64,000 bases of DNA from Vallitalea maricola (GCF_036985595.1 NZ_BTPU01000036.1:39221-103220), one strand, 5' to 3'. Shown: positions 9,167 through 18,543, numbered from the stretch's first letter. Program-made: numbers and translations. Notes: generated by a model not told the origin, from the letters alone.

Positions 9167-10132
9167 ATGAAATTAGGAGTTTTTACACCATTACTAAACA
9201 ATCAGCCTCTAGATGAAGCACTTAGTTATTTAAGCAAATTAGGCGTGACTATGGTAGAGATTGGAGCAGGAGGATATCCAGGAACATCACATGCTAATCC
9301 TGATATATTACTTAATGACGATGCAAAATTAGAAGAATTCAAGAATACTATCAAAAAATATAATATGGAAATAAGTGCACTCAGCTGTCATGGAAATCCA
9401 GTACATCCTAATAAAGAAATAGCTGCCAAATTCCACGATGATTTTGAAAAGACTATATTATTAGCTGAAAAACTTGGACTAAAACAGATTAATACTTTCT
9501 CAGGTTGTCCAGGTGGTTCAAAAGAAGATAAGACACCTAACTGGGTAACATGTCCTTGGCCAGAAGATTTTACAGAAGTATTAGATTATCAATGGAATGA
9601 AGTATTGATTCCATACTGGAAGAAGGCTGTAGCTTTCGCTAAAGAGCATGGTGTCACTATGATAGCACTTGAAATGCACCCAGGATTCTGTGTCTACAAT
9701 CCATACACATTATTAAAACTTCGTAATGCAGTTGGAGAAGAGATTGGAGCTAACTTTGATCCTAGTCATCTATTCTGGCAAGGAATCAATCCAGTAGCGG
9801 CAATCAGGGAATTAAAAGATTGTATCTTCCATTTCCATGCAAAAGATACTAAGATAGATGCAATTAATTGTGGTGTAAATGGTGTTCTTGATACAAGACA
9901 CTATTCAGATGAAATCAATCGTTCTTGGATTTTTAGATCAGTTGGATATGGTACTGATTATGCTACATGGAAAGATATAATCAGTGCACTTAGAATGGTT
10001 GGATATGACTATGCCATAAGTATAGAGCATGAAGATTCATTAATGTCAGTAAATGAAGGTTTGACAAAAGCTGTAACATTCTTAAAAGAAGTCATGACTT
10101 TTGAAAATACAGGTGGTATGTGGTGGGCATAA
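9167..10132 (+). CDS. sugar phosphate isomerase/epimerase (xylose isomerase-like TIM barrel)
   Basis: An AP-endonuclease-2/xylose-isomerase-like TIM barrel of 321 residues, a family including IolE, IolI, tagatose epimerases and 3-keto-glycoside lyases. Visible metal-site candidates are the E in MIALEMHPGF, the D and H in NFDPSHLFW, the H in FHFHAKDT, and the E in ISIEHED near the C-terminus. The ribosome site AAAGGAG precedes the ATG. It lies 31 bp after the first Gfo/Idh gene and before a second one, so it probably isomerises or cleaves an oxidised intermediate. The ending GGMWWA is notable and might help identify orthologues. Specific substrate unknown. Confidence 0.9.
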   Translation: MKLGVFTPLLNNQPLDEALSYLSKLGVTMVEIGAGGYPGTSHANPDILLNDDAKLEEFKNTIKKYNMEISALSCHGNPVHPNKEIAAKFHDDFEKTILLAEKLGLKQINTFSGCPGGSKEDKTPNWVTCPWPEDFTEVLDYQWNEVLIPYWKKAVAFAKEHGVTMIALEMHPGFCVYNPYTLLKLRNAVGEEIGANFDPSHLFWQGINPVAAIRELKDCIFHFHAKDTKIDAINCGVNGVLDTRHYSDEINRSWIFRSVGYGTDYATWKDIISALRMVGYDYAISIEHEDSLMSVNEGLTKAVTFLKEVMTFENTGGMWWA

Positions 10133-10249
10133 TGTCATAATTATATTTCATTGCCAAGTAGCACTTGATTAATATGATAAAATAGTTTATAGTGTGATAA
10201 AAAGCAACAAAAAATTCAATAAAATAATTTATATTAATGATGGAGATGA

Positions 10250-11275
10250 ATGACAATGTTTAGAGTTGGGATTGTAGGATGTGGAAATATTTTTCCAATG
10301 CATGCATATCCTGTTAATGAACTTAGCTGTACAGAGCTAGTTGCAGTATGTGACATCAAAGAAGATAGAGCTAAGGCAAAGGCACAGGAATTAGGTTGTA
10401 AATATTATACAGACTATAAAGAAATGATTGATAAAGAAAATTTAGATGTTGTACATATTTGTACACCACACTATATGCATCCATTAATAGCTATCTATGC
10501 AGCAGAAAAAAAGGTAAGTGTATTAACTGAAAAACCAATGTCAATTAAACTAGAAGACGCTGAGAATATGATCAATGCTGCAAAAGATAATAATGTAACT
10601 CTTGGTGTAATTTTCCAAAATAGATATAATAAAGGCTCACAGCTTATTAAAAAGACTTTGGAATCAGGTGAATTAGGTAAGATAATCACTGGAAAACTAT
10701 CTGTTACTTGGGATAGATCAGATGAATATTATACTAACAGTGATTGGAAAGGAACTTGGGACAAAGAAGGTGGCGGAGTTATTATTGACCAAGCTATTCA
10801 CACTATGGATTTGATGCGTTGGTTCATAGACAGCGAAATTGAATATGTAGATGCCAATATAAGTAATAGAGCTCACGAGATTATTGAAGTTGAAGATTCA
10901 GCTGAAGGCGTTATAAAATACAAAAATGGTATATATACAGGATTCTACGCTATTAATTATTATGGTTATGATGCACCTGTAGAGATAGAGATTTATTGTG
11001 AAAACGGAATCGCCAGCATGGTAGCAGATAAGGCAACTATTAAATTCAAGGATGGTAGAACTTTAATAGCTGACCAAGACCCTAATGAAGTATTCAATTA
11101 TGGTAACGTAAAAAGCTATTGGGGCGTAAGCCACGTAAAACAAATCAAGAATTACTATCATAGCCTTACTAATGGTACTAAACCAGAGATAACAGGTGAA
11201 GAAGCATATAAGACTCAAAAAATGATTTGTGCAATCTATGATGGTGGAAAAGAGCAAAAAAGAATAATATTTTAA
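10250..11275 (+). CDS. Gfo/Idh/MocA family oxidoreductase (second copy)
   Basis: Predicted NAD(P)-dependent dehydrogenase with the N-terminal Rossmann motif VGIVGCGNIFPMHAYP, the lysine motif TEKPMSIK, and GGGVIIDQAIHTMDLMRW in the C-terminal domain. It is only distantly similar to the first copy, so it is a different enzyme of the pathway rather than a recent duplicate. GGAG at 10242-10245 precedes two possible starts, 10250 and 10256. The gap from the epimerase gene is 117 bp with no terminator, so readthrough is likely. A hairpin after the stop ends the operon. Confidence 0.91.
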   Translation: MTMFRVGIVGCGNIFPMHAYPVNELSCTELVAVCDIKEDRAKAKAQELGCKYYTDYKEMIDKENLDVVHICTPHYMHPLIAIYAAEKKVSVLTEKPMSIKLEDAENMINAAKDNNVTLGVIFQNRYNKGSQLIKKTLESGELGKIITGKLSVTWDRSDEYYTNSDWKGTWDKEGGGVIIDQAIHTMDLMRWFIDSEIEYVDANISNRAHEIIEVEDSAEGVIKYKNGIYTGFYAINYYGYDAPVEIEIYCENGIASMVADKATIKFKDGRTLIADQDPNEVFNYGNVKSYWGVSHVKQIKNYYHSLTNGTKPEITGEEAYKTQKMICAIYDGGKEQKRIIF

Positions 11276-11292
11276 TATAATAATACAAATAT

Positions 11293-11320
11293 AAGGGGAT
11301 GTCGCTGAGACACCCCCTTT
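11293..11320. terminator. probable bidirectional terminator
   Basis: AAGGGG-A-TGTC and GACA-C-CCCCTT form a 10-bp stem with one mismatch around a GCTGA loop, between two convergent genes. The T run is short, so efficiency is uncertain. Confidence 0.65.
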
Positions 11321-11390
11321 AATTAATACAGGAAAGTTTTATTATTAAGTATTGAACTGATAAAATCTATCAATAACATCTTTTTAATTC

Positions 11391-12155
11391 TTATAAATCT
11401 ACACCTTTAGATAATAATGTAGATGATGACACATACATGATTGCACTAACAACTAAACTGTATATTAGTGAGGTAGTGGTATAATTTATTGTCATGTTTT
11501 TTCCTACAGTTATGCCATTATCAACATTTCCAATTAATTTATATTGTACATAAGTAATTATAGTTTGTAGAATCAAGAAGAATATAAAACTGAAAAATCC
11601 TCCTAGTTTAACATTGGATAATAGTGTTTTTCTTATTGTTATAGCTAGATAAATAGTTAAGATAAAAGCAAACCAGCCAATAACAAATGATACAATACCA
11701 AGTACAATTTCACCTGGTGAAGGTAAAGCAGAGAAACTCTCGAAGAAATCCATTATCATTCGTGCATTACTACCTGGATCATTTAAATACTTATTATAGA
11801 CTATGTTATAATTAAGTGCCATAAATCCAATATACATAGCTAGTCCGATAGTCGCTTCTATCAAACTAATAAATAATTTAGAACCAATTATCTGATAGGA
11901 ATTGGTTGGAGTTAGAAACAACATGTATCCGGGCTTTTTATATAAGTCGGATGAGTACATATTGATACTGTCTATAAGTAAGAATATCAGACCTCCAAAA
12001 CCAAGTAAAAATATTAAGATTACAGTGAATACAAGGGCTATTCCGCCTTTATAGATAGTAAAAAGTATTGCTAATTCAATTAAACCGAACATAACTAAGG
12101 CTATAACAATTAATTTTGCTTTCTTCAGTGCTTCATATTTCATTAATCTAAACAT
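11391..12155 (-). CDS. ABC transporter permease (ABC-2-like)
   Basis: Integral membrane protein of 254 residues with about six predicted membrane segments (for example LIVIALVMFGLIELAILF near the N-terminus) and no ATPase motif. Its start overlaps the stop of the upstream ATPase gene by one base (TAATG), showing translational coupling. With the ATPase and the GntR regulator it makes a YtrA-like operon; such systems in Bacillota respond to cell-wall-active compounds. The transported substrate is unknown. Confidence 0.85.
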   Translation of the reverse strand: MFRLMKYEALKKAKLIVIALVMFGLIELAILFTIYKGGIALVFTVILIFLLGFGGLIFLLIDSINMYSSDLYKKPGYMLFLTPTNSYQIIGSKLFISLIEATIGLAMYIGFMALNYNIVYNKYLNDPGSNARMIMDFFESFSALPSPGEIVLGIVSFVIGWFAFILTIYLAITIRKTLLSNVKLGGFFSFIFFLILQTIITYVQYKLIGNVDNGITVGKNMTINYTTTSLIYSLVVSAIMYVSSSTLLSKGVDL

Positions 12156-12844
12156 TATGCGTATACCTCCTTATAAAGATCTACAATAGATTTACCTCTT
12201 TCTTCTCTAACGGTTTCAGCATCTCCCATGAGTACTAATTCACCATTTTTAATGAAGATAACTTGGTCTAATATTTTTTCCATTTCATCAACTAAATGAC
12301 TGGATACAATAATTGTATTATCATCATTAGCACATTTAACTATGGTATTCAATATTTTTTCCCTAGCAACTAAATCAATACCATTCAGTGGTTCATCCAA
12401 CATAATCAATTTAGAATCTCTTGAAAGAGTTACAGCAATTTTCATCTTTGAAGCCATTCCAGAAGATAAGGAAGATACTTTCATATCCATTTCAAGATCC
12501 ATATAAGCAATTAATTCTTTGTATCTTTCCATATTAAAGTCTTTATAGAAATCCTTATAAAATTCACCTACAGTTTTAATTTTCATATATGGATATATAA
12601 AATTCTCAGTAGACATATAAGCAGTCAATTCCTTGGATTTCACACCAACATTATTTCCTTCAACCAAAATTTCTCCGGAAGATGGATTCAACAAACCTGC
12701 TACCATTTTCATGAATGTAGTTTTACCACTACCGTTAGGACCTAAAAAACCATATATTTTACCTTGCTCTACAGTTAATGAAATGTTCTTAACTGCTTTC
12801 TTTGACAGATAACCTTTTGATAGATTCTTAATTTCAAGTAACAT
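12155..12844 (-). CDS. ABC transporter ATP-binding protein
   Basis: Cytoplasmic ATPase of an ABC exporter, 229 residues. Walker A is GPNGSGKTTFMK, the signature is a degenerate SSLSSGMASKMK, and Walker B is KLIMLDEPLNGID, followed by the switch histidine in SSHLVDEME. The signature departs from LSGGQ in the way common for this subfamily. It abuts the GntR gene upstream with no gap and overlaps the permease downstream, so the three are cotranscribed. Confidence 0.93.
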   Translation of the reverse strand: MLLEIKNLSKGYLSKKAVKNISLTVEQGKIYGFLGPNGSGKTTFMKMVAGLLNPSSGEILVEGNNVGVKSKELTAYMSTENFIYPYMKIKTVGEFYKDFYKDFNMERYKELIAYMDLEMDMKVSSLSSGMASKMKIAVTLSRDSKLIMLDEPLNGIDLVAREKILNTIVKCANDDNTIIVSSHLVDEMEKILDQVIFIKNGELVLMGDAETVREERGKSIVDLYKEVYA

Positions 12845-13204
12845 CTATTTTTCCTCGCTTTCTTTTTTTATTATTGATATTAGCATTTCGTTGGTATAAC
12901 CCAGCTCTGTCATACCTTTCACGAAATCGTTAATCAAATCTTTTGCCATATCATTTCGTATTTGTTCTATTTTGGACTCTGATTCTGTAACAAAAGTCCC
13001 TAAACCTCTCTTGGTAAAAGTGATTTCTTCCCTTTCCATCTCTTTATATATTCTTCCAGAAGTATTAGGATTGATACTATATTTTATTGCTAACTCTCTT
13101 GTTGAGGGGAGTTTTTCTCCAGGTGATAGTTTCCCAGTAATAATGTCTTTTTTCAGCTCATTTATTATTTGCATATATATAGGAATACTATTATTAAAAT
13201 CCAC
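12845..13204 (-). CDS. GntR-family regulator, YtrA subfamily
   Basis: Short GntR regulator of 119 residues, with an N-terminal winged helix (ELKKDIITGKLSPGEKLPST) and a short helical tail instead of a large ligand domain, as in the YtrA class. The start is GTG at 13204, supported by GGAGGTGG seven bases upstream on the minus strand. It is the first gene of the regulator-ATPase-permease operon. A 24-bp inverted repeat over the promoter -10 is its likely operator, which fits autorepression relieved by an envelope stress signal. Confidence 0.92.
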   Translation of the reverse strand: MDFNNSIPIYMQIINELKKDIITGKLSPGEKLPSTRELAIKYSINPNTSGRIYKEMEREEITFTKRGLGTFVTESESKIEQIRNDMAKDLINDFVKGMTELGYTNEMLISIIKKESEEK

Positions 13205-13239
13205 TTATCCACCTCCATAAAAAACTTCATGTAATAACT

Positions 13240-13263
13240 AGTGCACTAGGTATATAGTACACT
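13240..13263 (-). promoter_or_regulatory. YtrA-type operator over the GntR promoter
   Basis: AGTGCACTA-GGTATA-TAGTACACT is a 9-6-9 inverted repeat with one mismatch. It covers the -10 hexamer of the promoter reading into the GntR gene. The AGTG...CACT ends resemble YtrA-family operators described in Bacillota. Confidence 0.65.
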
Positions 13264-13282
13264 ATTAAATTATATTTGTCAA
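13254..13282 (-). promoter_or_regulatory. promoter of GntR-ABC operon
   Basis: On the minus strand TTGACA (13282-13277) and TACTAT (13259-13254) are separated by 17 bp, and the start codon lies about 50 bp downstream. Confidence 0.75.
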
Positions 13283-13411
13283 CACCTTTTTGTTTAATAA
13301 AGAAAAAAGAAAATATATCTTATAAAAAAAGGTTTATAATAGATAATAAAGAATACTATAGTATATAGTAATAGCTATTATAAGTATAAGATAATAAAAA
13401 GAGGTGATTAT

Positions 13412-14050
13412 ATGAATATCGGTACAATTATTAAAAAAGCAGAAGAACTGAATACTATCTCAACCGATGATACTTTAGGAAAAGGACTTAAGATTATTGA
13501 AGAGAATGACCTGCTTTCTCTACCTGTAGTGGAAGGAAAGAAATTCATAGGTATACTATCAAGACAGTATGTATATGAAACTTATTTTAAGGAAGACGGT
13601 GGAGATAAGAAGGAATTCCTAGAAAGAAAAGTAAAAGAATTCATGAAAACAAAAGTTCCATCCGTTAATGATCTTAAGATGCTGGTTGAAGAAGCTGCTG
13701 CAATGTTTTTTGCTAATAATAAATTAAGATTTATACCAGTTGTTAATGAAGATGAAGAATTATTAGGAATAATAACTAAAAAAGCTATATTGGAAAGGTT
13801 TAGATTCATATACGGTATGAATGAACCTAGACTAGTTATTTACATATATGACTTTAAAGGAAAACTTGCTAAGATAACTGATATAATTGCAAAAGCTGGG
13901 GGCAATATTAGAAATATTGTTCAAGCTGATACAGAAGTATTAGGTTTACAAGAGATAACATTAAGGGTAAAAGCTAACGATATACGTAAGGTTGTTAAAA
14001 GTTTGAACAGTCATGGATTCGAAGTAAGAGAATTCAGTGAAAATAATTAA
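13412..14050 (+). CDS. CBS-pair and ACT domain protein (AcuB-like)
   Basis: Cytoplasmic protein of 212 residues. Two CBS motifs occupy about residues 5-60 and 75-130 (note LSLPVVEGKKFIGILS and IPVVNEDEELLGIITK). A C-terminal ACT-like domain starts near residue 140. CBS pairs usually bind adenine nucleotides and ACT domains small metabolites, so this is probably a metabolic sensor, similar in layout to B. subtilis AcuB. Its target is unknown. The ribosome site is AGAGGTGA. A hairpin follows the stop. Confidence 0.85.
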   Translation: MNIGTIIKKAEELNTISTDDTLGKGLKIIEENDLLSLPVVEGKKFIGILSRQYVYETYFKEDGGDKKEFLERKVKEFMKTKVPSVNDLKMLVEEAAAMFFANNKLRFIPVVNEDEELLGIITKKAILERFRFIYGMNEPRLVIYIYDFKGKLAKITDIIAKAGGNIRNIVQADTEVLGLQEITLRVKANDIRKVVKSLNSHGFEVREFSENN

Positions 14051-14063
14051 ATATATAATTAAT

Positions 14064-14092
14064 AGGGGACTATATAACGATACAGTCCCCTT
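14064..14092. terminator. bidirectional terminator between CBS-ACT gene and flavoprotein gene
   Basis: GGGGACT (14065-14071) pairs with AGTCCCC (14084-14090) between two convergent stops. T runs are short on both sides. Confidence 0.65.
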
Positions 14093-14100
14093 AATACTCT

Positions 14101-15294
14101 TTAACCTATAACAGATTCACCAAAATTTTTACCAAATTCATAAGCATCTTTTAATTGTTCATCAGAAGGATTGAATTTAATTTTTAGACCTTCTACAGGT
14201 ATTTTAAAACGAAGCTGCTTGAAACGGCCTTCTATATTGGAAACAGCTTCACCACTCCAGCCGTATGAACCAAATGCTCCAGCTAATTTCCCTTTATGGA
14301 TTATTGGATTAAGGGAAGTTAGGATATCCCATATTGGTGGTAGAGCATCAGATACGATTGTAGGAGAACCAAGTAATAATCCTTTTGCAAGATTGATTTC
14401 ATTCATGACTTCATCTTTTTTGGTCTCTACAAGATCATATAGTAATACGTCAAGACCTTCAACAGATTTTACGCCTTCTGCAATTTTCTGTGCAATCTTT
14501 TCTGTATATCCGTAAGCTGATACATAAGCTATAACAACGCTTGGTTTTTCTCTTTTTTCTTCAGTTGCCCAAGTTTTATATAGTTCCAGATATTTATCAA
14601 GATCTTTTCTAAGGATTGGACCATGACCAGGACATATGATATCAATATCTATATTACTGATTTTCTTAAGAGCTTGTAGTACATAAGGTTTGAAAGGACC
14701 TATGATAACATCAAAATAATATTTGTAACTGTCTAAGAAGTCGCCTTCAATTTTATCATTGAATAATTTTTCATCACAGTAATGACATCCAAAAGAGTCA
14801 CAAGTAATTAAAGTGTTCTCTTCTTTTATATAAGAGTACATTGTATCTGGCCAGTGAAGAAATGGTGCCATGATAAATTCTACAGTCCTGTCGCCTAATT
14901 CAAGAGTAGAGCCTTCTTTTGTAATAATTGATTTAAAAGATTTATTAGTAATCTCTTTCAAGAATTTTATTGCCATTGCTGTTCCTACTATTGTTACATC
15001 AGGATTAATATCCAAAATCTTAGCGATAGAACCCACATGGTCTGGTTCTGTATGATTAACAACAATATAATCTATTTCATCTACTGATGAGACTTCATTT
15101 AACCTTTCTAAGAATTCATCAAAAAACTTGACTTTAACAGTTTCAAATAAGGCTGTTTTATTAGAGCCTTTAACCAAATATGAATTATATGTAGTACCAT
15201 ACTCTGTATACATTACTACATCAAATAAACGTATATCATAATCAAGTGCTCCAACCCAGTAAATTCCCTTGTTTATTTCTTTAGCTTTATTCAT
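14101..15294 (-). CDS. fprA: FprA-type flavodiiron protein (O2/NO reductase)
   Basis: Cytoplasmic A-type flavoprotein of 397 residues that reduces O2 to water or NO to N2O, protecting anaerobes. The N-terminal metallo-beta-lactamase domain has a complete diiron set: H81-x-E83-x-D85-H86 in NHTEPDHVGS, the H in APFLHWPDT, the D in ITCDSFGCH and the H in CPGHGP. A C-terminal flavodoxin domain begins near residue 250 (VIAYVSAYGYTEKIA). There is no rubredoxin extension, so a separate electron donor is needed. The ribosome site AGGAG lies seven bases before the ATG. It stands alone, divergent from the K+ transport genes. Confidence 0.94.
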   Translation of the reverse strand: MNKAKEINKGIYWVGALDYDIRLFDVVMYTEYGTTYNSYLVKGSNKTALFETVKVKFFDEFLERLNEVSSVDEIDYIVVNHTEPDHVGSIAKILDINPDVTIVGTAMAIKFLKEITNKSFKSIITKEGSTLELGDRTVEFIMAPFLHWPDTMYSYIKEENTLITCDSFGCHYCDEKLFNDKIEGDFLDSYKYYFDVIIGPFKPYVLQALKKISNIDIDIICPGHGPILRKDLDKYLELYKTWATEEKREKPSVVIAYVSAYGYTEKIAQKIAEGVKSVEGLDVLLYDLVETKKDEVMNEINLAKGLLLGSPTIVSDALPPIWDILTSLNPIIHKGKLAGAFGSYGWSGEAVSNIEGRFKQLRFKIPVEGLKIKFNPSDEQLKDAYEFGKNFGESVIG

Positions 15295-15666
15295 AATAAT
15301 CTCCTTTCATATATTACATCCTATGTATAGTATTTTTACTTTTACAGAAGTTATACTTTTAATTTTAAGTTTAAGAAAGTTGTTTTCTGTTTACTAATAG
15401 TTAGTTGATAATTAATATTACTTAGTAGTAGATTAACACAGCTTCTGATTAAAGTCAATATGAGTTAAACATTAATATAAATATTTAATATAATTATTTT
15501 TTTACTGTATAATACTTAAATTTTAATAAAAAAGTACAATAAAATCATAATTAATCATGTGAGCAGGTTAAAAATTATCTTTGTGCATAATGAATATTAT
15601 GTTATAATGAATTAATTAAGAACGCTTTACGTATCTTATCTTAATAACATAGCGGAGGATAAACTA
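15295..15666. other. divergent intergenic region
   Basis: This 372-bp AT-rich gap lies between the divergent flavodiiron and ktrB genes. It holds the predicted ktrB promoter near 15581-15608 and presumably a leftward promoter that I could not place with confidence. No further structure is evident. Confidence 0.6.
15581..15608 (+). promoter_or_regulatory. predicted promoter of ktrB-ktrA
   Basis: TTGTGC (15581-15586) and TATAAT (15603-15608) are 16 bp apart, about 60 bp before the ktrB start. The -35 is weak. Confidence 0.5.
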
Positions 15667-17049
15667 ATGAATGAGAAGGGAATAAGTAAATTTAAAATTG
15701 ATTTAAAACCTACACAAATACTTGTACTCGGGTTTTTATTTCTAATAATAGTCGGAGCAATATTATTGAATCTACCTATAGCTACTAATGATGGGAATAG
15801 CATTGGATTTATAGATGCTCTGTTTACATCAACTTCTGCTGTATGCGTAACAGGACTTGTTGTTGTCAATACTTTGGAATATTGGAGTATGTTTGGTAAG
15901 ATTGTAATCATAATATTAATTCAAATCGGTGGACTTGGATTTATGACTTTTGCTACTACGTTCTTTATAATAATGGGAAGAAAAATAAGATTAAAAGAGA
16001 GACTTATCATACAAGAAGCATTAAATCAATATTCACTATCTGGTATGGTAAGGCTGACTAAGAATGTATTATTAGGTACTCTATTAATAGAAGGAATCGG
16101 AGCTGTACTATTATCAATAAGATTTGTTCCCAAGGATGGGCCATATGGTATATTTAAAGCCATATTCCATTCTATATCAGCATTTTGTAATGCAGGTTTT
16201 GATATTGTAGGTGATAGTAGTTTAAGTCCTTTTATTGGTGATATTATAATCAATATAACCATAATGTTACTAATAATATTAGGTGGACTTGGATTCACTG
16301 TATGGATTGACATACTTAGAGTTCTAAAACAGAAATTCGAGAATAAATGGAATTTAAAAAGCACATTTAGAAAATTTACATTACACACTAAGATAGTATT
16401 GATTTTAACATTTTCATTAATAGTAATAGGATTTGTATTTTTCTTCGTATTAGAAACAACTAATCCTGATACTCTTGGTAATCTATCAATGAAAAATAAA
16501 ATATTAGGTTCGCTGTTCCAGGCAGTTACACCAAGAACAGCTGGATTTAACACTATGCCACTAGGGGATATGACCCATGGTTCCAAATTCATGACTATCA
16601 TATTAATGTTTATCGGTGGTTCTCCAGCAGGTACTGCAGGTGGTGTAAAAACAGTAACTATGGGTGTTATCATATTGACAGTTATATCAGGTATTAGAGG
16701 AAAAGAAAGAACAGAAGCTTTCGAGAGAACTATACCTGAAGATATAATAAAAAGAGCATTAGCTGTAATTACTATAGGTATAACTGTTGTTATTACAGTA
16801 ACTATGATATTATCTGTAACTGAAACAGGAAGCTTTATGGACATATTTTTTGAAACTGTATCAGCTTTTGCCACAGTTGGATTAACTCTAGGAATAACAG
16901 GAAGTTTGACAACTATAGGAAAGATTGTTATCTGTATTACTATGTTTATTGGTAGGCTTGGACCACTTACAATGGCAGTTGCTCTTTCAATGAGAGCTAA
17001 ATCAAAAGCTAGTATGAAAAAGCCAGATGAAAAAGTAATGGTTGGATAA
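15667..17049 (+). CDS. ktrB: potassium uptake channel subunit, TrkH/KtrB family
   Basis: Integral membrane K+ (Na+-coupled) translocation subunit, 460 residues. The four selectivity-filter repeats are visible: TSAVCVTGLV, SAFCNAGFD, TPRTAGFNT and SAFATVGLTLG, each with the key glycine. The glycine-rich gating loop GGSPAGTAGGVKT lies in the third repeat. Length and direct linkage to a KtrA-type regulator 34 bp downstream favour the Ktr name over TrkH. The ribosome site GCGGAGGAT precedes the ATG. Confidence 0.94.
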   Translation: MNEKGISKFKIDLKPTQILVLGFLFLIIVGAILLNLPIATNDGNSIGFIDALFTSTSAVCVTGLVVVNTLEYWSMFGKIVIIILIQIGGLGFMTFATTFFIIMGRKIRLKERLIIQEALNQYSLSGMVRLTKNVLLGTLLIEGIGAVLLSIRFVPKDGPYGIFKAIFHSISAFCNAGFDIVGDSSLSPFIGDIIINITIMLLIILGGLGFTVWIDILRVLKQKFENKWNLKSTFRKFTLHTKIVLILTFSLIVIGFVFFFVLETTNPDTLGNLSMKNKILGSLFQAVTPRTAGFNTMPLGDMTHGSKFMTIILMFIGGSPAGTAGGVKTVTMGVIILTVISGIRGKERTEAFERTIPEDIIKRALAVITIGITVVITVTMILSVTETGSFMDIFFETVSAFATVGLTLGITGSLTTIGKIVICITMFIGRLGPLTMAVALSMRAKSKASMKKPDEKVMVG

Positions 17050-17083
17050 ATAATTATATAGATTGAAAGGAAGGTAAATGTTA

Positions 17084-17746
17084 ATGGCTAAGAAAAGAGA
17101 TTTTGTAGTATTTGGATTAGGGAAATTTGGACAAAGTGTTGCACAAACACTTAGTATGAATGGTTGCGATGTTCTGGCAATTGATAAAAATGAAGAAATT
17201 ATTCAAGATATAGCATCTACGGTAACTCATGCTGTACAGGCAGATGTTACAGACCAAGATGCATTAAGTGCTTTGGGAGTAAGAAATTTTGATGCAGCTA
17301 TAATTGCTATATCAAATGATATGCAGTCAAGTATTATGGCAACAATATTAGTAAAAGAATTAGGAGTTCCTTATGTACTTGCAAAAGCACAAAATGAAAT
17401 CCACAAGAAAGTTCTTGAAAAAGTTGGTGCAGACAAAGTTGTTTTCCCAGAAAGAGAAATAGGTGTTAGAATAGCTAATAATCTAATCTCAGAAAACTTT
17501 GTGGATTACATTGAATTATCAGAAGACTATAGTATAGTAGAGGTTTCCATATTAGACGAATGGATAGGCAAAAGTTTAAAAGAACTTGACATGAGAGCGA
17601 AATATGGAATTAATGTTATGGCTATTAGACAGGGCGCTAATATCAGTATTACACCAGGTCCTGATGTAACCCTAAAAGAAGGGGATGTACTAGTTGTAAT
17701 TGGAAGTAATAAAGACCTTAAGAAAATAAATATAATAAAGCATTAG
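17084..17746 (+). CDS. ktrA: Ktr/Trk regulatory subunit with NAD-binding RCK domain
   Basis: Cytoplasmic gating ring subunit of the K+ channel, 220 residues from the ATG at 17084. The N-terminal RCK_N Rossmann fold shows VVFGLGKFGQSVA with a downstream acidic residue (AIDKNEE). A C-terminal RCK_C domain (from about residue 140) would bind c-di-AMP or other ligands in some homologues; the window also encodes the c-di-AMP synthase CdaA. An ATG at 17078 lies in frame but is only three bases from the ribosome site AAAGGAAGG, so 17084 is preferred. Confidence 0.94.
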   Translation: MAKKRDFVVFGLGKFGQSVAQTLSMNGCDVLAIDKNEEIIQDIASTVTHAVQADVTDQDALSALGVRNFDAAIIAISNDMQSSIMATILVKELGVPYVLAKAQNEIHKKVLEKVGADKVVFPEREIGVRIANNLISENFVDYIELSEDYSIVEVSILDEWIGKSLKELDMRAKYGINVMAIRQGANISITPGPDVTLKEGDVLVVIGSNKDLKKINIIKH

Positions 17747-17757
17747 GAATGAAATAT

Positions 17758-18543
17758 ATGATTACTAGTATGCAGAATACTAAAGTGAAAAAAATAATAC
17801 AGTTACTTAATAAGTCTAAAACAAGAAAAAAAGAAGGTTTATTTATTGTTGAAGGCAAAAAAATAATTAGTGAAATAGATAAGAACCGTATTAGTGAAAT
17901 TTTTGTTACTGAAACATATTATGAGAATCAATGTACTTATGTAAATGAATTGATTGAAGAAAATATTAGAATTGAGATAGTCAGTGATTCTATAATGAAA
18001 CATATATCTGGATCAGTTACACCTCAAGGTATACTTGGTATTATCAAGATAGTTCCTATGGAACTAAATATTTTAATGGATAAAAAGCCTCTAATAATAA
18101 TATTAGAAAATATACAAGACCCAGGCAATCTTGGAACTATTATTAGGACAGCTGATGCAGTTGGTGCTAGCGGTATAATAATTTCAAAAGGCTCTGTGGA
18201 CGTTTATAACCCAAAGGTTGTTAGAGCAACCATGGGGTCTATATTCAGAGTACCTATCATATCAGAAAGTAATTTGATAGAAGATATTAATACTCTCAGA
18301 AAAAGAGGTATTGAGATTCTAGCTTCTCATTTACAAGGGAGTAGTAATATATATGATTGCGATTTAACACATGGTGTCGGTATATTGATTGGCAATGAAG
18401 GTAATGGTCTGTCAAAGAACATAACTGAGCTTGCTCATAAGAATATCAAGATTCCAATGATAGGAAGGTCCGAATCCTTGAATGCAGGTGTGGCTACTAG
18501 TATAATAGCATATGAAGTGTTGAGGCAAAGAAATTACATGTAG
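17758..18543 (+). CDS. SpoU/TrmH-family RNA 2'-O-methyltransferase
   Basis: RNA ribose methyltransferase of the SPOUT superfamily, 261 residues. An N-terminal substrate-binding domain (MITSMQNTKVKKI) is followed by the SpoU domain with its three motifs: ILENIQDPGNLGTIIRTADA, LIGNEGNGLS and IPMIGRSESLNAGVA. An ATG at 17749 is in frame, but AGGA and the family N-terminus support 17758. It starts 11 bp after ktrA and is probably read from the same transcript. The target nucleotide, probably in rRNA, cannot be told. Confidence 0.92.
   Translation: MITSMQNTKVKKIIQLLNKSKTRKKEGLFIVEGKKIISEIDKNRISEIFVTETYYENQCTYVNELIEENIRIEIVSDSIMKHISGSVTPQGILGIIKIVPMELNILMDKKPLIIILENIQDPGNLGTIIRTADAVGASGIIISKGSVDVYNPKVVRATMGSIFRVPIISESNLIEDINTLRKRGIEILASHLQGSSNIYDCDLTHGVGILIGNEGNGLSKNITELAHKNIKIPMIGRSESLNAGVATSIIAYEVLRQRNYM

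Noticed and set aside
16026..16874. long antisense frame inside ktrB (282 codons, minus strand)
   Set aside because: It has no ribosome site and lies wholly within a well-supported gene; it reflects codon bias of the sense frame.
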